Origin: CAVWGP01 sp963754645
GTDB lineage: Bacteria > Pseudomonadota > Alphaproteobacteria > Bin65
Reading direction: 5' to 3'
NCBI GenBank assembly: GCA_963754645.1
Contig: CAVWGP010000004.1
Location: 1,488,001-1,552,000 of the forward strand
Length of the DNA stretch: 64,000 nt
Part shown: one piece after another, positions 1 through 9,330 of the stretch
Layout: every line of letters starts with the position of its first letter
Numbering within the stretch: the stretch's first letter is position 1
Position numbers and translations under genes: made by a program
The notes under the pieces: generated by a model
What the model saw: the letters and a program-made list of their open reading frames with translations, nothing else
Database searches by the model: none
What the model was told of the DNA's origin: nothing

Positions 1-1097
1 TGCAGGATCTTGATCGAGTCTTCGACCGTCGGCTCGTTGACGTCGATCTTCTGGAAGCGGCGGACGAGGGCGCGGTCCTTCTCGAAATAGGTGCGGTATT
101 CCTTGTAGGTCGTCGAGCCGATGCAGCGCATGCTGCCCGATTGCAGCGCCGGCTTCAGCAGGTTGGACGCGTCCATCGAGCCGCCGCTGGTCGCGCCGGC
201 TCCGATCACGGTGTGAATTTCGTCGATGAACAGGATCGAGCCCTTGAGGCCCTCAAGCTCCTTGACCACCGCCTTGAGGCGTTCCTCGAAATCGCCGCGA
301 TAACGAGTGCCGGCGAGCAACGTGCCCATGTCGAGCTGATAGATCACCGCTTCCTTGAGGATATCGGGCACCTCGCCCTTGACGATGCGCCGCGCCAAGC
401 CTTCGGCGATCGCCGTCTTGCCGACGCCGGGGTCGCCGACGAGCAGCGGGTTGTTCTTGGTGCGCCGGCACAGGATTTGAATGACGCGCTCGACCTCCGA
501 CTCGCGCCCGATCAGCGGATCGACCCTGCCGTCGCGCGCCTTCTTGTTGAGATCGACGCAATAGGTCGACAGCGCATCCTTGCCTTGCTTGACGATCGTT
601 TCGCCCTGCGCGTCTTCGTCGGTGCCGCTGGCCGGCGCCGACGTCGCCGGCGGCTGATGGCCCGGCACCTTGGCGATGCCGTGCGAGATGTAGTTGACCG
701 CGTCGAACCGCGTCATGTCCTGCTCCTGCAGGAAGTAGACGGCGGGCGATTCGCGCTCGGCGAACATGGCGACCAAGACGTTGGCGCCCGTCACCTGCTC
801 GCGGCCCGAGGATTGCACATGGATCGCGGCGCGCTGGATGACGCGCTTGAAGCCGGCCGTGGGCTCGGGCTTCTCGGCCCGCTGATTGACCAGGCTCTGA
901 AGCTCGGTATCGACATAGCTGACCAGATCGCTGCGCAGGCGCTGGAGATCGACATTGCAAGCGCGCAGCACCGCCGCGGCATCCTGGTCCTCGAGCAAGG
1001 CAAGGAGCAGATGCTCGAGCGTCGCATATTCATGGTGCTTTTCGCTGGCGAGCGACAGCGCGCGCTGCAGGGTTTTTTCGAGGTTCGGTGACAGCAT
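1..1097 (-). CDS. clpA: ATP-dependent Clp protease ATP-binding subunit ClpA (5' part; runs off the window)
   Basis: This is the N-terminal 365 codons of ClpA, the AAA+ unfoldase that feeds substrates to the ClpP peptidase in the cytoplasm. It starts at the ATG at 1095-1097 with MLSPNLEKTLQRAL, the usual start of the Clp N-domain, which occupies roughly residues 1-150. The first AAA+ module then shows a Walker A motif GDPGVGKT near residue 222 and a Walker B region ILFIDEIHT near residue 285. The rest of module 1, module 2 and the ClpP-binding loop lie outside the window. It begins 9 bp after the clpS stop codon, the common clpS-clpA order, so the two are probably cotranscribed. Identification is firm; only the 3' part is missing. 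Confidence 0.95.
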   Translation of the reverse strand, partial: MLSPNLEKTLQRALSLASEKHHEYATLEHLLLALLEDQDAAAVLRACNVDLQRLRSDLVSYVDTELQSLVNQRAEKPEPTAGFKRVIQRAAIHVQSSGREQVTGANVLVAMFAERESPAVYFLQEQDMTRFDAVNYISHGIAKVPGHQPPATSAPASGTDEDAQGETIVKQGKDALSTYCVDLNKKARDGRVDPLIGRESEVERVIQILCRRTKNNPLLVGDPGVGKTAIAEGLARRIVKGEVPDILKEAVIYQLDMGTLLAGTRYRGDFEERLKAVVKELEGLKGSILFIDEIHTVIGAGATSGGSMDASNLLKPALQSGSMRCIGSTTYKEYRTYFEKDRALVRRFQKIDVNEPTVEDSIKIL

Positions 1098-1106
1098 CGG
1101 TCGGCC

Positions 1107-1433
1107 TCATTCCTTCTCGAGCGTGCACTGCAGCGGATGCTGGTGCCGGCGGGCGAACTCCATCGTCTGGTTCACCTTGGTCTCGGCGATCTCGTAGCTG
1201 TAGATGCCGCAGACGCCGACCCCGCGCTGATGCACATGGAGCATGATGCGCGTCGCTTCGGCCCGCGTCTTATTGAAGAAGCGCTCCAAAACGTGCACGA
1301 CGAATTCCATCGGCGTGTAGTCGTCGTTCAGCATCAGGACCTTGTACATCGCGGGCTTCTTCGTCTTCGTCTCTTGCTTGACGATGACGCCCGTGTCGCC
1401 CTGATCCTTGCGCTTTGTGTCGCCGCCGCTCAT
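1107..1433 (-). CDS. clpS: ATP-dependent Clp protease adaptor ClpS
   Basis: A 108-residue ClpS, the adaptor that binds N-degron substrates and hands them to ClpA. After a Lys-rich flexible N-terminus of about 28 residues comes the ClpS fold. NDDYTPMEFVVHVL carries the Asn-Asp residues that grip the substrate alpha-amino group, and MLHVHQRG carries the conserved histidine of the pocket. Length and motifs are normal for an alphaproteobacterial ClpS. It lies directly upstream of clpA on the same strand. Start is the ATG at 1431-1433. Confidence 0.96.
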   Translation of the reverse strand: MSGGDTKRKDQGDTGVIVKQETKTKKPAMYKVLMLNDDYTPMEFVVHVLERFFNKTRAEATRIMLHVHQRGVGVCGIYSYEIAETKVNQTMEFARRHQHPLQCTLEKE

Positions 1434-2495
1434 CGCTCCGACTGTTCCAGGCCCTCGACGGAGGACCTTGCTGGATATTTCCTAATCTTTGGCGAATCAT
1501 ATTCAAATTCAAGGCCCCTCGGGAAGCCCCGAAACGAGTTATGCCACGAATTTAACGATGACGCCGCAAAAGATAAAGATATGGCCTGCGTCGCCGCAAC
1601 GGAGGGAAAAAATCATTGTCCCCGGGCGCGCATTTCACAGGTGACACGCGATGAGGGCGCAAATACGACGGCAAATTGGCCAGCTGCCTTGCTTGCCGCG
1701 CTCAGCATGGTCGCGCCCAAACACGGCAGGACTTTCAAATGCCTGCGCGAGCGGACTATGGCGGCGCTGCCGACGCCCGATGCCGCGGCGAGGTCCCAAG
1801 TCGATAAAACTCGATCGCACTCGCTTCGGCTTGACGGGTAACAAATTCGATATGCCGAAGCGGCCCGGTTCACCCGCGCGGCCGAAGCGCCGTTGCCAGC
1901 AAGTATATTTGGGTTTTTTGCTTAATCATGTCGACATGGTGGGCCGCGAAGGAGCACCGAATCTCTTGTCCCGAAACGCCATTCGGTTAATTTTTTTGCC
2001 TCAATTGAACCACCTCGTTCAAGCGAGGTACTCAGGATAAATTCGGGCCCTGGTGGTGGGCGCAGACTCATTGCGGCTCTGAAGTCCATGGGAAGCGCCT
2101 CGCCGCCCAGCCATGCCGCATCGCGCTGTCTTGCAATAATTCTTATTTTTGCATATATATTACAATATGTTATATAAAAATTGGATTGTTGCATCGCGAT
2201 ATTTTTGCATGGTCGGTGCGCCATAAAACCCGCAGCGTTCAAATTGAAAAATTAACGCTGCCTTAGGTATCACGCCATAGAAACATCGCGCGACTACGCC
2301 GGTTGCGGCATGCGCGACTTATCCACTGGTGGCAGATTTTGGGCGAAATTGGGGATAGCGCAAGATTCGACCTCGTATCGAGCTTCAACAAGAACCGCTA
2401 GACAAACTGCCCGACAGGCAATAAACGTTGCGCTTCATAGTCTTGCGCGCAGTTTTACATAATAATCGGCAATCGGGATATTTGGGACGAAGAGA
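1434..2495. other. Gene-poor AT-rich intergenic region
   Basis: There are 1,062 bp between the divergently read clpS and D,D-carboxypeptidase genes. Only short open frames occur. The best on the minus strand (1922-2242, 106 codons) has no recognisable motif and unremarkable composition, so I do not call it. Roughly 2130-2260 and 2440-2475 are clearly AT-rich for this genome, with runs such as TATATATTACAATATG. Promoters for both flanking genes must lie here. I see no tRNA, transposase or convincing structured RNA. Confidence 0.6.
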
Positions 2496-3614
2496 ATGAC
2501 AAGAAAAGCGCCAGACAAAGCTCATCGACCGTCCTTTCAAGCCGGTCGATTTCTCTTGCGGGTTCTCCCAGTGTCCTTGTTCGCCGCCAGCGCGGGCCTC
2601 AGCGCTTCCGAAGCCCGTGCCGAAGTCGGAGCTTCGATCGTTTTGGACTACAAGACCGGCAACGTGATCTTCAGCGAGCGCGCCGATATCCAGCGCGCGC
2701 CGGCCTCGCTGACCAAGATGATGAGCCTCTATCTGGTCTTCGAAGCGCTCGAAAAAGGCAAATTGCAGCTCAACACGCTGGTGACGATTTCGCCCCACGC
2801 CGCAAGCCGCGGGCCGACGAAGATGTATTTCCGCGCCGGCCAACAAATCTCCGTCGAGACCATCATTTTGGCCATGGCAATCAAATCCGCCAACGACGCC
2901 TCCGCCGCGATCGGCGAGCATCTCGCGGGCAGCGAATCGGCCTTCGGCGAGATGATGACCGCGAAGGCGCGCGAACTGGGCATGGTCAACTCGACCTTCC
3001 GCAATGCCTCGGGCCTGCCGGCCGACGGTCAATACTCGACGGCGCGCGATTTCGCGACCCTGTCGCGCGCCCTGCTCCAGCGCTTTCCGAAACACTCCGA
3101 ATATTTCGCGCGCCGCCAGTTCACCCATGGCGACCGCACCTATTCCAACGGCAATCGCCTGCTGCACACCAACCCCGCGGTCGACGGCCTGAAGACCGGC
3201 TATACCCGCGCCGCCGGCTACAATCTCGCGACCACGGCGGTCCACGGCGACAAGCGCATTATCGTCGTCGTCATGGGGTCGCGCAGCTCGGGCGAGCGCT
3301 ATCGCTTCACCGAGCACCTGATGGCCTCCGCCTTCGGCACGAACTCGATCAACGTGGCGCGGAACTGGGACAACAACTCGTTCTCGCTGGTGAGCAAGGC
3401 CTCCGCCAGCACGCGGGTCGCGCGGACCAAGACCGTGCGTTACGCCAGCGCCAGCAAGAAATACGCGAAAGCCCGCAAGGCGGCGCGCGCGTCGTACTCC
3501 AAGTCGGCGTCCCGGCGCGGCGCCAAGTCGGCGAGTGCCGTGGCCATCATCTACGGACGCAATAAGGAAGTTGCGGACATTCGCTTTACGCTGCCGCCCA
3601 CCGGCGACAACTAA
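2496..3614 (+). CDS. D-alanyl-D-alanine carboxypeptidase (DacC/DacF-like, class S11)
   Basis: Periplasmic penicillin-binding peptidase that trims the terminal D-Ala of peptidoglycan stem peptides. A signal peptide ends near the A-R-A at residues 40-42. All three serine-peptidase motifs are present: SLTK at 71-74 (nucleophile Ser71, Lys74), SAN at 131-133 and KTG at 233-235. The catalytic domain ends near residue 280. The last ~90 residues are unusual: a long Lys/Arg/Ser/Ala-rich tail instead of the usual PBP5 beta domain or SPOR domain, and no obvious C-terminal membrane helix. The tail could bind the wall or anionic polymers, but that is inference. Start is the ATG preceded by GAAGAG. Confidence 0.92.
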   Translation: MTRKAPDKAHRPSFQAGRFLLRVLPVSLFAASAGLSASEARAEVGASIVLDYKTGNVIFSERADIQRAPASLTKMMSLYLVFEALEKGKLQLNTLVTISPHAASRGPTKMYFRAGQQISVETIILAMAIKSANDASAAIGEHLAGSESAFGEMMTAKARELGMVNSTFRNASGLPADGQYSTARDFATLSRALLQRFPKHSEYFARRQFTHGDRTYSNGNRLLHTNPAVDGLKTGYTRAAGYNLATTAVHGDKRIIVVVMGSRSSGERYRFTEHLMASAFGTNSINVARNWDNNSFSLVSKASASTRVARTKTVRYASASKKYAKARKAARASYSKSASRRGAKSASAVAIIYGRNKEVADIRFTLPPTGDN

Positions 3615-3617
3615 CGT

Positions 3618-4109
3618 CTAGCGGCGCGGCTGCCGACGCTGCCACAAGAGTCGATAGGGGCTAAGACGATTGCGGTCGATGTCGCGCAAGAAATTGCGCT
3701 TGTCTCGCAGGTAGCGGTCTTTCTCGTAGCGGCACCAGCGGGCGAAGTCCCAGCGCCCCGGTCCACGGCGTAAACGCGCCGTCGGCACATAGACCCAAGC
3801 CTCCGCCTTGTCGCCGGCCTCCGTCGCTAGGCGCAATCGGCGCGCGTTGTAGTCGACGCCCTCGCTTTCGAAATAACTCAGCCGCGCCGCGGCTTCGAGC
3901 GCGACGCCGCGGCACAGCAAGCCCGGCGCCGTCGCGCCCTGCCAATGGGCGATCATCGGGAAGACGCCGCGCCCAACCGGCACCGTCGCATGATCGGCCA
4001 AGGTCGCCGGTTCGGCGACGAGCGGCGCGCCTGCGACCAGGGTTCGGACATCGCCGTCGACCAAGGTGCCGTAGAAAAAGAAATCGAACCCGGCGAAATC
4101 AATGGGCAT
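3618..4109 (-). CDS. Gamma-glutamylcyclotransferase (AIG2-like) family protein
   Basis: A 163-residue protein beginning MPIDFAGFDFFFYGTL. The YGTL signature at 13-16 marks the gamma-glutamylcyclotransferase/AIG2 fold, and Glu81 or Glu83 in YFESEGVDY is a plausible acid/base residue. Family members act on gamma-glutamyl amines or peptides; the substrate here is unknown. The start codon at 4107-4109 overlaps the last 11 bases of the phosphomannomutase gene, so translation is probably coupled. It converges on the carboxypeptidase gene with 3 bp between the stops. Longer upstream starts would read into the phosphomannomutase gene and are unlikely. Confidence 0.8.
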   Translation of the reverse strand: MPIDFAGFDFFFYGTLVDGDVRTLVAGAPLVAEPATLADHATVPVGRGVFPMIAHWQGATAPGLLCRGVALEAAARLSYFESEGVDYNARRLRLATEAGDKAEAWVYVPTARLRRGPGRWDFARWCRYEKDRYLRDKRNFLRDIDRNRLSPYRLLWQRRQPRR

Positions 4110-5505
4110 CGTCGTCGGGCAGCGCCAATCCCGATCGCGCCAACTGCTCGCCGAGCTGAGCCTTGAGCCGCGCGAGCCCTTGCGCGTCCGCCGCCTCGCA
4201 GCGGGCCACCAGCACATCCTGGGTGTTCGAAGCGCGCAGCAGCCACCAGCCATCGGCGTCGCGCACGCGGACGCCGTCGGTGGCATCGACCTCGGCCGCG
4301 CCGCCCGCGAGCCGCCGCCGCACCTCCTCGATCACGTCCGCCTTACGCGCCGCCGGGCAGGCGAAACGCAGCTCCGGCGTGTTGACGGCGGGCGGCAACG
4401 CATCGAGGACTTGCGCCAGCGAATAGCCGGCGTGCGACAGAATGCGAAACAGCCGCGCCGCGGCATAGACGCCGTCGTCATAGCCGTTGTAGCGGTCGGC
4501 GAAGAAAATGTGGCCGCTCATCTCGCCGGCGAGCGGCGCGCCGGTTTCTTTCATCTTCGCCTTGATCAGCGAATGGCCGGTTTTGTACATCAGCGGCTTG
4601 CCGCCGGCGCGGGCGATTTCGTCGAACAGAACCTGGCTCGCCTTGACGTCGGCGATGATCGTGCTGCCCGGCAGGCGCGCCAGCACATCGCGCGCGAACA
4701 GCACCATGAGCTGATCGGCCCAGAGTATGCGCCCCTTGCCATCGACGGCGCCGATGCGATCGCCGTCGCCGTCGAAGGCGACGCCGAAATCGCAACCCTC
4801 GCGCCGCACCGTATCCTGGAGCGCGGCGAGATTCTTCGCCACGGTGGGATCGGGATGATGATTGGGGAAGCGGCCGTCGATCTCGCCGAACAACACGAGG
4901 TGACGGCCGGGCAATCGCGCTGAAAGGCGGCGCACGACGTCGCCCGCGGCGCCGTTGCCGCAGTCCCAAGCCACCGACAGGGTCTTGCCGCCCTGCCCCG
5001 CTTCGGCGACCAGCGCATCGACATAGGCGTCGGACACGGACCGGTCCCGGCTCGTTCCAGTCCCTGTTTCGAAATCGCCCGCCGCCGCCAGCGCGCCGAG
5101 ATTTTGAATGTCCTGGCCGTAAAACGCCGCGCCGCCGGGCAGCGCCGGCCCCAGCATCATTTTGAAGCCGTTTTGATCCGGCGGATTGTGCGAGCCCGTG
5201 ACCATCATGCCGGCATCGGCGCCGAGATGATAAACCGCGAAATAGAGCATCGGCGACGGGCCAAGCCCGACCCGCCAAACCTCAAGCCCGGCTTCCGTCA
5301 GGCCGGCGCGAACCGCGGCCTCGAATTCGGGCGAATGTGTGCGCCCGTCATAACCGAGGCACGCGGTCTTGCCGCCCTTGCGGCGAACGACGGTGCCGAA
5401 GGCACGGCCCGCCGCCTTGCCGTCGGCGGGCGACAAGGATTTGCCGACGACGCCGCGAATATCGTACTCGCGCAGGATCGAGGGATCGAAGCGATGCATG
5501 CTCAT
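4099..5505 (-). CDS. Phosphomannomutase/phosphoglucomutase (ManB/AlgC type)
   Basis: A 468-residue alpha-D-phosphohexomutase interconverting hexose 1- and 6-phosphates for sugar-nucleotide synthesis. It starts MSMHRFDPSILREYDIRG, typical of the ManB/AlgC group. The phosphoserine loop is TGSHNPP with Ser105, and the Mg2+ loop is DGDGDR at 245-250. The start ATG (5503-5505) shares one base with the ugd stop (TGATG), so it is translationally coupled to ugd. With galU and ugd it supplies precursors for surface polysaccharide. Whether mannose or glucose is preferred cannot be read from the sequence. Confidence 0.92.
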   Translation of the reverse strand: MSMHRFDPSILREYDIRGVVGKSLSPADGKAAGRAFGTVVRRKGGKTACLGYDGRTHSPEFEAAVRAGLTEAGLEVWRVGLGPSPMLYFAVYHLGADAGMMVTGSHNPPDQNGFKMMLGPALPGGAAFYGQDIQNLGALAAAGDFETGTGTSRDRSVSDAYVDALVAEAGQGGKTLSVAWDCGNGAAGDVVRRLSARLPGRHLVLFGEIDGRFPNHHPDPTVAKNLAALQDTVRREGCDFGVAFDGDGDRIGAVDGKGRILWADQLMVLFARDVLARLPGSTIIADVKASQVLFDEIARAGGKPLMYKTGHSLIKAKMKETGAPLAGEMSGHIFFADRYNGYDDGVYAAARLFRILSHAGYSLAQVLDALPPAVNTPELRFACPAARKADVIEEVRRRLAGGAAEVDATDGVRVRDADGWWLLRASNTQDVLVARCEAADAQGLARLKAQLGEQLARSGLALPDDDAH

Positions 5506-6827
5506 CAAGCTTTGCCGCCGGTCGTGGGCCGGCCGATGCAGGAATAGCGGAAACCGGCCGCCGCCATATCCGCCGGGTTGTACATGTTGCGCAGATCGAC
5601 GACGACGGGCGCCTTCATCGCCGCCTTCATGCGCTTGAGATCGAGGCCGCGAAAGACGTTCCATTCGGTCACCAGCACGGCGGCGTCGGCACCCTGCAGC
5701 GCTTCGTAAGGACCGCGGCAATAGTCGATTCCGGCGAGCAATTTCTTCGCTTCGGACATGCCTTCGGGATCGTAGGCGCGAATGACGGCGCCCGCCCGTT
5801 GCAGGGCCGGCACGATCGCGAGGCTCGGGCTCTCGCGCATGTCGTCGGTGTTCGGCTTGAACGTCAGTCCGAGGACGGCGAGCGTCTTGCCGCGCACCGA
5901 GCCGCCGCAGGCCGCGACCACGCGCTCCGCCATCGCCTGCTTGCGCTTGTCGTTGATATCGACCACGGCTTCGACAATGCGCAGCGGACGGCCCTCGTCG
6001 CGCGCGGTTTTCACCAGGGCCAATGTATCCTTGGGAAAACAAGAGCCGCCGTAACCCGGACCTGGGTGCAGGAACTTGGCGCCGATGCGGCCGTCGAGCC
6101 CGATGCCCTTGGCCACATCGTGGACATCGGCGCCGACGCGCTCGCACAAATCGGCGATTTCGTTGATGAACGTGATCTTGGTGGCGAGAAAGGCATTGGC
6201 CGCGTATTTGGTCAATTCCGCGGTCTCGAGCGAGGTGAAGAGGATCGGCTTTTCGATGAGGTAAAGCGGCCGGTAGAGCCGTCGCAGAATTTCGCGCGCG
6301 CGGTCGCTCTCGACGCCGATGACGACCCGATCGGGCCGCATGAAATCGTTGATCGCCGAACCTTCGCGGAGAAATTCCGGATTCGAAGCCGCGTCGAACT
6401 CCGCCGCGGGCCGCGCGCGGCGAATTCGCTCCGCCACCATGCGGCCGGTGCCGACCGGGACGGTCGATTTGGTCACCACCACGGCGTAACCGTCGAGCGC
6501 GGCCGCGATCTCCTCCGCCGCGCCGAAAACGTAGGACAAATCGGCATGCCCATCGCCACGCCGCGACGGCGTGCCGACGGCGATGAAAACGGCGTCGGCG
6601 CCCTTGACCGCCTGGGCCAGCTTCGTCGTGAAAGAGAGCCGCCCCGCTTTGACGTTGCCGGCCACGAGCGCATCCAATCCCGGCTCGAAAATCGGCATCT
6701 GCCCGGCCTGCAGCGCGCCGACTTTCGCCGCGTCTTTATCGACGCAGACGACTTCGATGCCGAATTCGGAGAAGCAGGCGCCGGAAACCAGGCCGACATA
6801 GCCGGTGCCGATCATGGCGATTTTCAT
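5505..6827 (-). CDS. ugd: UDP-glucose 6-dehydrogenase
   Basis: A 440-residue enzyme oxidising UDP-glucose to UDP-glucuronate with two NAD+. The Rossmann motif GTGYVGLVSGACFSEFG lies at residues 7-23. The central helix carries Lys207 (ELTKYAANAFLA), and the catalytic loop GPGYGGSCFPKDT contains Cys263. Length and order are standard. It lies 29 bp downstream of galU, which makes its substrate, and its stop overlaps the next start by one base. The trio galU-ugd-mutase points to uronic-acid-containing exopolysaccharide or lipopolysaccharide. Confidence 0.96.
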   Translation of the reverse strand: MKIAMIGTGYVGLVSGACFSEFGIEVVCVDKDAAKVGALQAGQMPIFEPGLDALVAGNVKAGRLSFTTKLAQAVKGADAVFIAVGTPSRRGDGHADLSYVFGAAEEIAAALDGYAVVVTKSTVPVGTGRMVAERIRRARPAAEFDAASNPEFLREGSAINDFMRPDRVVIGVESDRAREILRRLYRPLYLIEKPILFTSLETAELTKYAANAFLATKITFINEIADLCERVGADVHDVAKGIGLDGRIGAKFLHPGPGYGGSCFPKDTLALVKTARDEGRPLRIVEAVVDINDKRKQAMAERVVAACGGSVRGKTLAVLGLTFKPNTDDMRESPSLAIVPALQRAGAVIRAYDPEGMSEAKKLLAGIDYCRGPYEALQGADAAVLVTEWNVFRGLDLKRMKAAMKAPVVVDLRNMYNPADMAAAGFRYSCIGRPTTGGKA

Positions 6828-6856
6828 GGGCGTGCCCCGGCCTCTTGCCGACCCGG

Positions 6857-7747
6857 CTAGGCGCTATCGGCCAAGGCTTGCTTGGCCGCGGCGCGCACCT
6901 GATCGGCCAAATCCGGGCGCTTGAGGGCAAAGGCAAGATTGGCCGCGACATAGCCGGCCTTGTCGCCGCAATCGAACCGCGTGCCGCGAAAGCGAAATCC
7001 GTGGAACGGGCCATGGCCGATCATGCGCGCCATCGCATCGGTGAGCTGAATTTCGCCGCCGGCGCCGCGCTCGACCTGCGCGAGATGCTCGAATATCTCG
7101 GGCTGGAGTATGTAGCGGCCGATGATCGACAGCGTCGATGGCGCCTTTTCCGGCGCGGGTTTCTCGACGAGGCCCCGGATCGCGACGAGGTTGCCGGCCG
7201 CATTCGCCGCCCCGCCGATATCGAGAATGCCGTATTTGCGCGTATCGGCGCGCGGCACGTCCATGACCGCCACCAGATTGCCGCCCACTTGCTCGTAGGC
7301 GTCGACCATCTGGGCGAGGCAGGGCCGGTCGGCGAGCACCAGATCGTCCGGCAGCATGACGGCGAAAGGCTCGTCGCCGATGATGTCGCGGGCGCACCAA
7401 ACGGCGTGGCCGAGCCCGAGCGCGCGCGGCTGCCGTGTCGATATCACCCGCCCGCCCTCGGGCAGGATATCGGCGAGGGCTTTGAGTTCGGCGTCCTTGT
7501 TGCGCGCGCTCAGAACACGGACCAATTCCTCGTGGTGGTCGAAGTGATCGACCTGAAGCGATTTGCCCCGCGAGGTGACCAGCACGAAGAGCGAGCAGCC
7601 CGCCGCCGCCGCCTCCTCGACCGCCCATTGGATGAGCGGCTTGTCGACAACCACCAGCATTTCCTTCGGCATCACCTTGGTGGCCGGAAGAAAACGCGTC
7701 CCCAGCCCGGCAACAGGCAGGACGACTTTGCGAATGCGTCGCGGCAT
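6857..7747 (-). CDS. galU: UTP--glucose-1-phosphate uridylyltransferase
   Basis: A 296-residue nucleotidyltransferase forming UDP-glucose from UTP and glucose 1-phosphate. The nucleotide-binding signature PVAGLGTRFLPATK lies at residues 11-24, followed by MPKEMLVVVDKPLIQWAVEEA; the body (for example FAVMLPDDLV and GEIQLTDAM) is typical GalU. First gene of a run that continues into ugd and the phosphohexomutase. Start is the ATG at 7745-7747. About 100 bp of noncoding sequence precedes it before the end of the J-domain gene. Confidence 0.95.
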   Translation of the reverse strand: MPRRIRKVVLPVAGLGTRFLPATKVMPKEMLVVVDKPLIQWAVEEAAAAGCSLFVLVTSRGKSLQVDHFDHHEELVRVLSARNKDAELKALADILPEGGRVISTRQPRALGLGHAVWCARDIIGDEPFAVMLPDDLVLADRPCLAQMVDAYEQVGGNLVAVMDVPRADTRKYGILDIGGAANAAGNLVAIRGLVEKPAPEKAPSTLSIIGRYILQPEIFEHLAQVERGAGGEIQLTDAMARMIGHGPFHGFRFRGTRFDCGDKAGYVAANLAFALKRPDLADQVRAAAKQALADSA

Positions 7748-7855
7748 CAGGCGATTTTCTAGCTGTTGAGGGCGTTAAAGAACGTCAAAGCGAGGCGAAA
7801 TCAAGGCGTTTCTGCCATGGACCCCTGGGCCGCGCAACCATGCAAGCGAACGCGG

Positions 7856-8560
7856 CTAGCCGCCGAGCAAGACGTCGCGCGCCCGGTTGATGCGGGCGGC
7901 AAGCTCCGGCGAACCGCCGCGATCGGGATGATGGCGCTGCATGAGCCCGCGATGGGCCGCGCGGATTTCCTCGGCCGCAGCGCCGGCCTTGAGGCCGAGA
8001 ACCGCAAGCGCTTCCTCGCGCGTCATCGGCGCGCTTGCGCCCGCGCCGCCGCCCGCGGCGGTCTGCTCGGCGCGGTTCGTATCGTGCCGGTCGCGCCAAG
8101 TCGGCGATGTCCGGTCGAGATAGGCTTCGACGAGGCGCGCCGAATCCGCGTCGCCGGCGAGGCAAAAACGATAGAGCTCGACCAGCTCCTCGACGCGCAG
8201 CGATTCGATGCGCCGGCCCATGAACGGACCGTCGAGAATGTCGCCGGCGACGGCGCCGGTCGCGTGGTCGAGATCGAGCCGCAAGTAGCGCGTCGTCACG
8301 CGCGATGCGCTCGGCTTGGCTTTGCCGCGCCGGCGGCCGATTTCCATGCCGATCAGGACAATCAGCGCCACATTCAGCGCAATGGCGATGAATGTCGGGC
8401 GGCCCGTGAGCAGGTAGAGAAATCCGATCGCGATGGCCGTCGCCAGCGCCGTGACGGTTAAGGCGTTGAGCGGCCGGCCCTGGCTCGCCGCGGCGATGCC
8501 GCGCACGCCGAAATAGAGCAAGAGCGCGGCACCGATCCCAAGGAGGAGGTAGCTCAGCAT
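7856..8560 (-). CDS. Membrane-anchored J-domain (DnaJ-like) protein
   Basis: A 234-residue protein with hydrophobic segments near residues 1-18, 33-50 and 55-72, then a cytoplasmic region of about 100 residues and a short J-domain in the last ~55 residues. The J-domain keeps the HPD tripeptide in QRHHPDRGGSPELAARINRARD, the motif that stimulates Hsp70 ATPase. This layout (N-terminal membrane part, C-terminal J-domain) resembles TIM14/DjlA-like proteins of Alphaproteobacteria rather than DnaJ itself. No zinc-finger or Gly/Phe region is present. It lies 19 bp after the VWA gene on the same strand, and its client is unknown. Start is the ATG at 8558-8560, just after the hydrophilic end of the preceding gene. 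Confidence 0.85.
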   Translation of the reverse strand: MLSYLLLGIGAALLLYFGVRGIAAASQGRPLNALTVTALATAIAIGFLYLLTGRPTFIAIALNVALIVLIGMEIGRRRGKAKPSASRVTTRYLRLDLDHATGAVAGDILDGPFMGRRIESLRVEELVELYRFCLAGDADSARLVEAYLDRTSPTWRDRHDTNRAEQTAAGGGAGASAPMTREEALAVLGLKAGAAAEEIRAAHRGLMQRHHPDRGGSPELAARINRARDVLLGG

Positions 8561-8579
8561 GGCGGCGCCGGCGCTCGCA

Positions 8580-9302
8580 TCAGCGGATTTGTCGCGTGAT
8601 GCGCAGAACGTCGCCGCCCTTCTTCTTGCTGAAATCGGCCAGCGCCCGATGACCGCCGGCGGCATAGACGGCGACGGCGCCCAGCAAGTCACGGAGCTGG
8701 CGCGCGCTCGAAGCGTCGAAGGCCACGCAGGCCCCGCCGCTGAGCCGCGCGATTTGCTCGAAAGCGCGCGCCGCCGTCGCATCGTTGCCTTCGTGGAACA
8801 CGAAGCAGCGCAAGCCCAGCAGGCCGAGCTGCCCGGCAAGGTCGCCGAGCTTGTCGACGTTTTCCTCCATCGCGTCGCCGACAAAGACCAACGCGCCCAC
8901 CGGCCGGCGCTTGGTTTCGGCGATGGCGTGCGTCAGAACCTTGCCGATCTGCGTCTTGCCCGCGAGGCAGCGCACGCCCGTCATTTGCGCGATGAGCGCC
9001 GCCGAATCGGAAACGAATTCGCTCGTCTGGAACTCGCCGAAGCCGCGATAATAGGCGAGCTGGACCTCGAGCCCGCCGAGCGCCTTGGTTTCGCTGAACA
9101 TCTCGGCTTGAATTTGCATGGCGGTATCCCAGCTCGGCTCGCGGCTGGCCGTGGCGTCCATGGCGAAGATCAGCCGGCCGCGCTGTCCCGCGCCGCGCTT
9201 CGCCGCCGGCGCCGCCGCCAGATCGGCGAGAAACCGGTCGACCGCGTTGCCCGGCGCTTGGTCCGGGGCCGGCAAATGCTTTGGTTTTTCCCGATCGCCC
9301 AT
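8580..9302 (-). CDS. VWA-domain protein
   Basis: A 240-residue soluble protein with a von Willebrand factor A fold starting near residue 43. The MIDAS metal site is seen as DATAS (Asp49, Thr51, Ser53), with supporting polar residues in AGKTQIGK and VFVGDAMEE. No signal peptide or membrane helix is visible, so it is probably cytoplasmic. It sits 28 bp downstream of mipZ and 19 bp upstream of the J-domain gene. Its function is not known. The first MIDAS position after Asp is Thr rather than Ser (DxTxS), which is tolerated in the family. Confidence 0.8.
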   Translation of the reverse strand: MGDREKPKHLPAPDQAPGNAVDRFLADLAAAPAAKRGAGQRGRLIFAMDATASREPSWDTAMQIQAEMFSETKALGGLEVQLAYYRGFGEFQTSEFVSDSAALIAQMTGVRCLAGKTQIGKVLTHAIAETKRRPVGALVFVGDAMEENVDKLGDLAGQLGLLGLRCFVFHEGNDATAARAFEQIARLSGGACVAFDASSARQLRDLLGAVAVYAAGGHRALADFSKKKGGDVLRITRQIR

Positions 9303-9330
9303 GGCTCGCGACGGCGCCCGCCGGACCGGA

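Noticed and set aside
1922..2242. A 106-codon frame on the minus strand in the clpS-carboxypeptidase gap
   Set aside because: No motif, no ribosome site, mixed composition, partly in AT-rich noncoding DNA.
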